From Microvirga vignae (lineage in GTDB: Bacteria > Pseudomonadota > Alphaproteobacteria > Rhizobiales > Beijerinckiaceae): a DNA stretch of 57,634 nt. The notes under the pieces are model-generated. The model worked only from the letters and a program-made list of their open reading frames with translations. It made no database searches and was not told the DNA's origin. This document shows, one piece after another, positions 52,927 to 57,634 of the stretch. The first letter of the stretch is position 1, and the number at the start of each line of letters is the position of its first letter. The translations under genes and the position numbers were made by a program. Location of the stretch: positions 1-57,634 of the forward strand of contig NZ_LCYG01000084.1 of assembly GCF_001017175.1 (NCBI RefSeq). The letters are read 5' to 3'.

Positions 52927-54435
52927 ATGCCAAATCTTAGTCCTGTCACATCTCGTCGGCGTTCCCGACAGGTGTTCACCTCCGTTGCTGCCATTGCCAT
53001 TATCACATCGAGCGTTCTCGGGGCCACAGCGGGTGTCGAATCCTGGGCGCCGGCCTCCGCGCAAACTGCGCCGAACTCTCCCGTTCCTCCCGCCCAAGCT
53101 GGGCCGCGCGATCTGCTCCCGGCTACTTTCGCCGATGTGGTGGATAATGTGAAGCCAGCTGTCGTCGCTGTGCGGGTGAAAATAGAGGACGTCGCCTCGA
53201 GCGAGGGCACCCTCCCCTCGCAGAACTTGGAACAACTTCCGCCGCAACTGCGTGAGTTGTTCCGCCGCTTCGGCGAGAACAGGCAGCATCGCTCAGGCAT
53301 GGTATTGGGTTCTGGCTTCTTCATCTCAGCTGACGGCTATGTCGTGACGAACAACCACGTCGTCGAGCAGAGCGGAGATGTCCAAGTCGTGACGGATGAC
53401 GGCCGCACTCTCGACGCAAAGGTGATTGGCACTGATCCGAAGACCGACCTCGCGCTTCTTAAGGTCGTGGAGAGCGGCAACTATCCCTATGTGCATCTCG
53501 CCGAGGCAACACCGCGTGTCGGTGAATGGGTAGTTGCCATCGGCAATCCATTCGGGCTCGGTGGTACCGTGACCGCGGGTATTGTCTCGGCCCGTGGTCG
53601 CGACATCGGTGAGAGTCAGTATGACGATTTCCTACAAATCGATGCCCCCATCAACAAGGGTAACTCGGGTGGTCCAACATTCAACCTCGATGGCAAAGTC
53701 GTGGGGGTGAACACGGCTATCTACTCACCTTCGGGTGGAAGCGTCGGCCTCGCGTTCGCAATCCCGTCAGACACCGTGCAGTCCGTGATCGCGCAGCTTG
53801 AGAAAGGCGGCAAGGTTACACGTGGCTATCTCGGCGTGCATATCCAGCCGCTTTCCAAAGAGATGGCCGATGGCCTCGGATTATCGATGGACAAGGGTGC
53901 CTTGGTCGATGACACGGAGGATGGCACTCCGGCCGCCAACGCGGGTCTGAAGCCTGGAGACGTGATCACGGCGATCAATGGCGAAGCGATTGCCGATGCT
54001 CGCGAAATGTCGCGTAAGATCGCGGCGCTCGGGCCCGGCAGCAAGGCCGAATTGACATATTTCCGCAATGGCAAGCAGCAGACAACAAGCGTTCAGATCG
54101 GAACCCAACCGGAGGGGAAAACAGCCCAGGCCGAAACTCATCTAGATCATGGTTCACAGCTTGGGCTGCGGCTTGCGCCTGCGTCTTCTGTTCCCGGTGC
54201 CGGTGATAAGGGCGTTATCGTGGTTGATGTCGACCCCTCGGGCGCCGCCGCCGCCAAGGACATTGAGGTTGGGGATGTGATTGTCGAGGTTGGAGGCCAA
54301 GCCATATCGAGCCCAGCGGAGGTGAGGGCCGAGTTCATAAGGGCGCAAAAGGAAGGAAAGAAAATCGTCCTTCTGCGTGTCCAGAGCCAGCAGGGTACAC
54401 ATTTTGTTGCAGTCAGCACGGGAAGCGTGGGATAG
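52927..54435 (+). CDS. degP: DegP/HtrA family periplasmic serine protease
   Basis: 502 residues. Export signal at the N-terminus (TSVAAIAIITSSVLGATAG). Trypsin-like domain with the triad His144 (TNNHVVE), Asp174 (KTDLALLKV) and Ser247 (INKGNSGGP). Two PDZ domains follow (about 285-380 and 400-495; GYLGVHIQPLSKEMADGLGL, VIVVDVDPSGAAAAKDIEVG). It degrades or refolds damaged envelope proteins. AAGGAG precedes the ATG by eight bases. It is a single-gene unit with copy 5 of the dispersed motif in its promoter region. Confidence 0.94.
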   Translation: MPNLSPVTSRRRSRQVFTSVAAIAIITSSVLGATAGVESWAPASAQTAPNSPVPPAQAGPRDLLPATFADVVDNVKPAVVAVRVKIEDVASSEGTLPSQNLEQLPPQLRELFRRFGENRQHRSGMVLGSGFFISADGYVVTNNHVVEQSGDVQVVTDDGRTLDAKVIGTDPKTDLALLKVVESGNYPYVHLAEATPRVGEWVVAIGNPFGLGGTVTAGIVSARGRDIGESQYDDFLQIDAPINKGNSGGPTFNLDGKVVGVNTAIYSPSGGSVGLAFAIPSDTVQSVIAQLEKGGKVTRGYLGVHIQPLSKEMADGLGLSMDKGALVDDTEDGTPAANAGLKPGDVITAINGEAIADAREMSRKIAALGPGSKAELTYFRNGKQQTTSVQIGTQPEGKTAQAETHLDHGSQLGLRLAPASSVPGAGDKGVIVVDVDPSGAAAAKDIEVGDVIVEVGGQAISSPAEVRAEFIRAQKEGKKIVLLRVQSQQGTHFVAVSTGSVG

Positions 54436-54469
54436 CATGATCATCAAGAGTCAAGGAGCTTCTCTCCCT

Positions 54470-54499
54470 GCCCGCTTCCCCGAGATGAGGAAGCGGGGC
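54470..54499 (+). terminator. Hairpin after degP
   Basis: GCCCGCTTCC and GGAAGCGGGGC form a 9-10 bp stem around a nine-base loop, 35 bases after the degP stop. No T-run follows, so it is a candidate only. Confidence 0.45.
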
Positions 54500-55091
54500 G
54501 TCAAGGTTAACTGAGGCGCCATGCTGTTCGAGCTTTGACTCAATTTTGTATTCGTAGTGGATCCCCACTATCTCTAATGACAGAAAGAAATAATCAGACC
54601 GCCGCTGGGTGACACAATGCTACCCAGTGGCTGTTCTGTTCCAACTTCATTTCTTATCAATAGATCTCGACATGCCGCCAGCCGCCACTGCCCCGTTCAC
54701 GGGCCAGATAACAGGCGCTCCACGTGGTAGCATGGGGCGTGGTACTGGGCCGCTGGTGGAACTGCTACAGGAGGAAATCCAATCATTCCTGTCGTCCAAG
54801 CGTTGGCTGGACCCGCTTCAGCGCCATCACCTAATTCGCTGCGACCTGCACCTATGATGGCTGGGGTGATCCGGGGAGGCAAAGCCGAAGCAGGCGTCGT
54901 TAATGCGATCGTCGAAGCTGCAAGGGCCACGGCGGACCCAGCGCCGATAAAGATGTTTTTCGGGACCAGTTCCCCAAGTGATCTCTGTAAAGATGTGCAC
55001 GAGAGCGTCCGTCAGGGCATGGATGCCCCTGGATTTCGGTCCCGAGCTTACGACGGATCCCAGAGGCGTCAGCTTTCATCTCGAACGTGCC
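54500..55091. other. Intergenic stretch between degP and the NRAMP gene
   Basis: Only one weak gene candidate (54697-54930, minus strand, separate entry). A palindromic-looking AT-rich part near 54560-54600 has no clear function. Confidence 0.4.
54697..54930 (-). CDS. Possible small exported protein
   Basis: 77 residues from a GTG at 54930, or longer if it starts at a non-standard codon about 15 codons upstream (VPKNIFIGAGSAVALAAST). The N-terminal AVALAASTIALTTPASA-LPP looks like a signal peptide, and the rest is Pro/Ala/His rich (MIGFPPVAVPPAAQYHAPCY). No ribosome site is seen, so it may be a relic. Confidence 0.3.
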   Translation of the reverse strand: MALAASTIALTTPASALPPRITPAIIGAGRSELGDGAEAGPANAWTTGMIGFPPVAVPPAAQYHAPCYHVERLLSGP

Positions 55092-56396
55092 TCAGAAAGA
55101 CATGATGAACATGGCCGCGGCAGCGATGGCCATCACACCCATGGCTGTCCAACCGATTGCCTGTAGCCCCCCTGTGACAGCGAAGGGCCCCATGATATCT
55201 GAGCGGCGTGTGACAAGCATCATGGCCGCCATGACCGGAACCGCGATCACTCCATTGATCACAGCACTCCAGAACAAAGCCCTGATAGGGTTGATACCGC
55301 TGAAGTCGATAAGAACTCCGATCGCGGTCGCTAGGGCCACTGTGCCATAGAACGCCTTCGCCTGCATCGGTCGGCGGGAGAAACCAACAGGCCAGCCGCG
55401 GGCCTCTCCAATAGCATATGCAGCCGAACCGGCGAGAACAGGGACCGCGAGCAGACCCGTGCCGACGATACCGAGTGCAAATACGATGAACGAAAACTGC
55501 CCTGCGATTGGCCGCAATGCCTCGGCAGCCTGAGCGGATGTCTGGATGTCGGTGATCCCGTTCGCCTTCAGGGTTGCCGCTGCCATGACGATGATCGCAA
55601 GTGCAACGAGGTTAGCGAGGGCCATGCCGATCAGAGTGTCAATTCTAATACGATGCAGAGCAGCGTTACCCTGAGCTGGGACATCGATCAGCTCGCGTCG
55701 GCGTGGGTGTGCGCCAATATCCTCCACCTCCTCTGCGGACTGCCAAAAGAACAGATATGGGCTGATTGTTGTGCCGAATATCGCAACGATAGTCGTGAAA
55801 TAGTCCTTCTCCCATCGGATGGTTGGAAGAAATAGACCGGACGCGAGTTCCGTCCAGTCAACATGGGTCGTGACCACTGCCGCAAAATAAGCGAAGAGAG
55901 CCAGCGTCAGCCACTTTAGGGCTGCAACATACTGCTCGTATCGCAGAAACACCTGCATATAGACGCAAAGCCCGGCAAAGAAGAGGATATAGAATCCTCG
56001 CGGGCCAGGGAGAAGCAGGTGGGTGGCGTCGGCCATAGCTCCCAGATCCGCGCCGATATTCGCGATGTTGGCGACCAGCAGCAGCATCACGATCACCTGG
56101 AGGAACCAGTTCGGGTAGTGCAGTCGGAGAACGCCGGCAATCCCATGACCAGTCGTGCGCCCCAGTCGGGCGCTGATCATCTGGACCGCTGCCACGAGTG
56201 GATAGCTGAGCAGAATCGTCCAAGCCAGCATGTAGCCGAACTGAGCGCCTGCCTGACTGTACGTGGCAATTCCACTCGGGTCGTCGTCGGACGCTCCCGT
56301 GATTAGACCCGGGCCGAGTACACGAAGAAAGTGTGGGTCCTTGGATTCGACACTCGGGCTGCAATCCTCTGGATCATTGTCTACCCTCTGGATCAT
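55092..56396 (-). CDS. Divergent NRAMP family divalent metal transporter
   Basis: 434 residues with about eleven helices. N-terminal GPGLITGASDDDPSGIATYS aligns with the first helix of NRAMP (usual DPGN). Here it reads DPSG, with Asp39 kept but the metal-binding Asn replaced by Gly. Helix six reads GTTISPYLFFWQSAEEVED where classical members have MPHN, so the binding Met is also absent. This is a common but uncharacterised branch; transport of a metal other than Mn/Fe (Mg, for example, as in NRAMP-related magnesium transporters) is possible. The start lies within a 19-bp tandem duplication, and the ribosome site is poor. Confidence 0.9.
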   Translation of the reverse strand: MIQRVDNDPEDCSPSVESKDPHFLRVLGPGLITGASDDDPSGIATYSQAGAQFGYMLAWTILLSYPLVAAVQMISARLGRTTGHGIAGVLRLHYPNWFLQVIVMLLLVANIANIGADLGAMADATHLLLPGPRGFYILFFAGLCVYMQVFLRYEQYVAALKWLTLALFAYFAAVVTTHVDWTELASGLFLPTIRWEKDYFTTIVAIFGTTISPYLFFWQSAEEVEDIGAHPRRRELIDVPAQGNAALHRIRIDTLIGMALANLVALAIIVMAAATLKANGITDIQTSAQAAEALRPIAGQFSFIVFALGIVGTGLLAVPVLAGSAAYAIGEARGWPVGFSRRPMQAKAFYGTVALATAIGVLIDFSGINPIRALFWSAVINGVIAVPVMAAMMLVTRRSDIMGPFAVTGGLQAIGWTAMGVMAIAAAAMFIMSF

Positions 56397-56403
56397 TGTC
56401 TAC
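56366..56403. repeat. 19-bp exact tandem duplication at the NRAMP start
   Basis: CCTCTGGATCATTGTCTAC occurs twice in a row (56366-56384 and 56385-56403). On the minus strand each unit carries ATGATCCAGAGG, so two possible ATG codons exist, in different frames; only the upstream one (56396) reads into the transporter. Confidence 0.85.
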
Positions 56404-56487
56404 GATCTGCGGCTCCATTGCCCAGCCTCTGCTTGTAAGACTAGTCATACCTAAAACATCTCTTAACTTATCGAGCCTAAATCAAGC

Positions 56488-56510
56488 GTCTGTCAGATTT
56501 TACAGGCTTT
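56488..56510 (+). repeat. Dispersed CTGTCAG motif, copy 6
   Basis: GTCTGTCAGATTTTACAGG followed by CTTT. It lies about 95 bases upstream of the NRAMP start, on the opposite strand. The outer CTGACA is lost in this copy. Confidence 0.5.
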
Positions 56511-56786
56511 GGTCTTGTCGGCCGCGCGATATTCCAGCAGAAAATAGAAGACTGCGCCTGCATCGTTCCGCCGTCTGGCTCTCCCACGCTCCAATGAAGC
56601 CTTGAGAGCTGGATCAGCGTCAGGGCGGTTTGCCGGCATGGAATGGCACAGGGCACGAGGTGTGCCAGTTACTGTCGCCGGGGGCACCTCACGCTAAGTG
56701 ATTGCATGAGGGATTGTCACACTCTCTGCTGCGACCGTTCAAGAGAGCAGCATTGGAATGACTCCTCATCACCGCCGATAGATTGT

Positions 56787-56813
56787 CCAGGGCAGGATGG
56801 AAGGCTGCCCTGG
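56787..56813 (-). terminator. Hairpin downstream of the 50-residue protein gene
   Basis: CCAGGGCAG, nine bases, CTGCCCTGG: a perfect nine-pair stem, 48 bases after the stop of the small gene on the minus strand. No T-run. Confidence 0.4.
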
Positions 56814-56860
56814 GCTTGTTCATCGTCACACCGGTATTGGTACCGGAGCGCTCACGGACT

Positions 56861-57013
56861 TCAGGGCCCAGAGAGAATATCAATCTTCTGCCCGTGTGCC
56901 TTAGCCGCCCCGATCGCAAGCATGCTTCCAGCGCCGCCAATGTCGATCGCCAAGACGAGAACAAGGAATAGGATCGTCATTCGCCCTGTCGCCCAGACAC
57001 TCCAATTGCTCAT
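56861..57013 (-). CDS. Small single-helix membrane protein (50 aa)
   Basis: 50 residues from the ATG at 57013, preceded by a near-perfect ribosome site (AGGAGGTGGAT). Sequence: a short N-terminus (MSNWSVWATGR), a strongly hydrophobic helix (MTILFLVLVLAIDIGGAGSM) and an Ala/Gly/Lys-rich tail ending GQKIDILSGP. No family is recognised. The strong ribosome site argues it is translated. Confidence 0.6.
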   Translation of the reverse strand: MSNWSVWATGRMTILFLVLVLAIDIGGAGSMLAIGAAKAHGQKIDILSGP

Positions 57014-57238
57014 ATCCACCTCCTAATGCTCCCTGTCTTTAAGCTGCAGGGCATGGAATTACATTGCCTAAACTGCCTTAGCTTGCAGACCTTCAGACCT
57101 CCCAATCGGGCGGATGCCTAAAAGGGAACGTGCACGGCGCTGCATCCTGCAGCCGCAGCAACGGGAGATGCTGAAGGCGGGTGCGAAGATGAGCGTCTTG
57201 CCTTCAGGGAATATGATGCTTTTCGATGCTGACAGCAT

Positions 57239-57257
57239 CCTGCGAGATCTGACAGAG
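57239..57257 (-). repeat. Dispersed CTGTCAG motif, copy 7
   Basis: On the minus strand: CTCTGTCAGATCTCGCAGG. A further CTGTCAGC follows nearby (57227-57234), giving a second half site. Confidence 0.5.
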
Positions 57258-57289
57258 GGAGGTTTTCGCCTTGCGAGGGTGTCCACCCT

Positions 57290-57466
57290 CGGCCGACACT
57301 CCTGGATCGGCAGCTGTATCGCGAGTGCAACCACATCGAGCGCCTGATTGGTCACCTGAAGATCAATCGCGCTATCGCCACGCGATATGACAAGCTCGCC
57401 CGCTTCTTCACCGAGGCACTTCATATTGTTGCTATCCGCATATGCCTACGCTATGCAAGTTTGTAA
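57290..57466 (+). pseudogene. IS5-family transposase C-terminal remnant
   Basis: The frame reads LYRECNHIERLIGHLKINRA, IATRYDKLARFFTEALHIVA, then ends TAA. This is the C-terminal signature of IS5-family transposases (YRxRNxIERxxGHLKxxRxIATRYDK), which holds the catalytic Glu. Everything upstream is missing, so it is dead. Confidence 0.8.
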
Positions 57467-57472
57467 GAAGGC

Positions 57473-57634
57473 CTAGGACGAACTTTTCGAATAAGTCGCG
57501 CTGGAGCGCGCCGACGGGCTTCTCGGCCGTGGGGAATCCGAGGACGTGTTGAGTGCCACGGCGGCGCGGATGAGCGCCTTCAACGCCTCTTCGTCCATCG
57601 TGTCGCCCTCATGGAAATCGATGGCACGCCTGGT
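57473..57634 (-). CDS. C-terminal part of an unidentified protein, cut by the right edge
   Basis: The minus-strand frame enters from the right edge and ends TAG at 57473. It reads TRRAIDFHEGDTMDEEALKA, LIRAAVALNT, then a Ser/Arg-rich tail. The first part recalls the end of DUF1801-like small proteins, but I am not sure; the tail may result from a frameshift. Confidence 0.4.
   Translation of the reverse strand, partial: TRRAIDFHEGDTMDEEALKALIRAAVALNTSSDSPRPRSPSARSSATYSKSSS

Larger units (their letters stand above)
56404..56860. other. Intergenic stretch with motif copy 6 and a hairpin
   Basis: No gene is supported on either strand. It includes the dispersed motif (56488-56510) and a terminator-like hairpin (56787-56813). 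Confidence 0.45.

Noticed and set aside
1..57634. tRNA, rRNA, CRISPR arrays, riboswitches, replication origin
   Set aside because: No cloverleaf or rRNA-like sequence, no regularly spaced repeats with unique spacers, and no recognisable riboswitch core were seen by eye. The CTGTCAG copies are too few and irregularly spaced for CRISPR.

Overview
The window looks like an accessory, rearranged stretch of an alphaproteobacterial genome. GC content is high, and the gene families point to Hyphomicrobiales, possibly a Microvirga- or Methylobacteriaceae-like soil organism: an lpiA/acvB pair, a FixJ-type receiver, a dodecin and rhizobial-style ABC importers. That placement is inference. No rRNA, tRNA or CRISPR array was seen.

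Layout. 0-2.4 kb: edge fragment, a small helix-hairpin-helix/coiled-coil protein, a dead IS6-family transposase and an acetamidase/formamidase. 2.5-6.1 kb: three exported proteins (beta-propeller, matrixin-type zinc protease, unknown partner). 6.6-12.4 kb: stress and redox genes (Spy/CpxP-like protein, Crp/Fnr regulator, a MerR regulator fused to part of a class III cyclase, a di-haem peroxidase operon with a divergent AraC regulator). 12.5-25.1 kb: IS6 remnant, MDR oxidoreductase, a TetR-controlled HlyD/ABC exporter operon with a clear operator, a broken WGR gene behind a DUF6173 gene, dodecin, two small membrane proteins, and an RND pump with its own TetR regulator. 25.4-28.6 kb: IS6 remnants around a nine-repeat ELW-type protein.

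28.6-45.7 kb is the most coherent part. It holds two adjacent catabolic modules, each with a regulator, a polyamine-type ABC importer and flavin oxidoreductases. The first (LysR, ABC importer, DadA-like oxidase, three-subunit HcnABC/opine-oxidase-like dehydrogenase, RidA) lies between two directly oriented IS6-family remnants. The second (LacI, flavin oxidase, ABC importer, glyoxalase I) follows. The likely theme is uptake and oxidative deamination of secondary amines, D-amino acids or opine-like compounds, with RidA and glyoxalase removing reactive imines or aldehydes. Substrates are unknown.

46-57.6 kb: lpiA (mprF)-acvB, a lone receiver protein, a truncated FtsH, a DegP protease, a divergent NRAMP transporter, small proteins and IS debris. 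Six copies of a ~18-24 bp motif (core CTGTCAGATCTCACAGG) lie in the spacers here, and a seventh lies at 6.2 kb. The motif is either the end sequence of small mobile elements or a regulator site.
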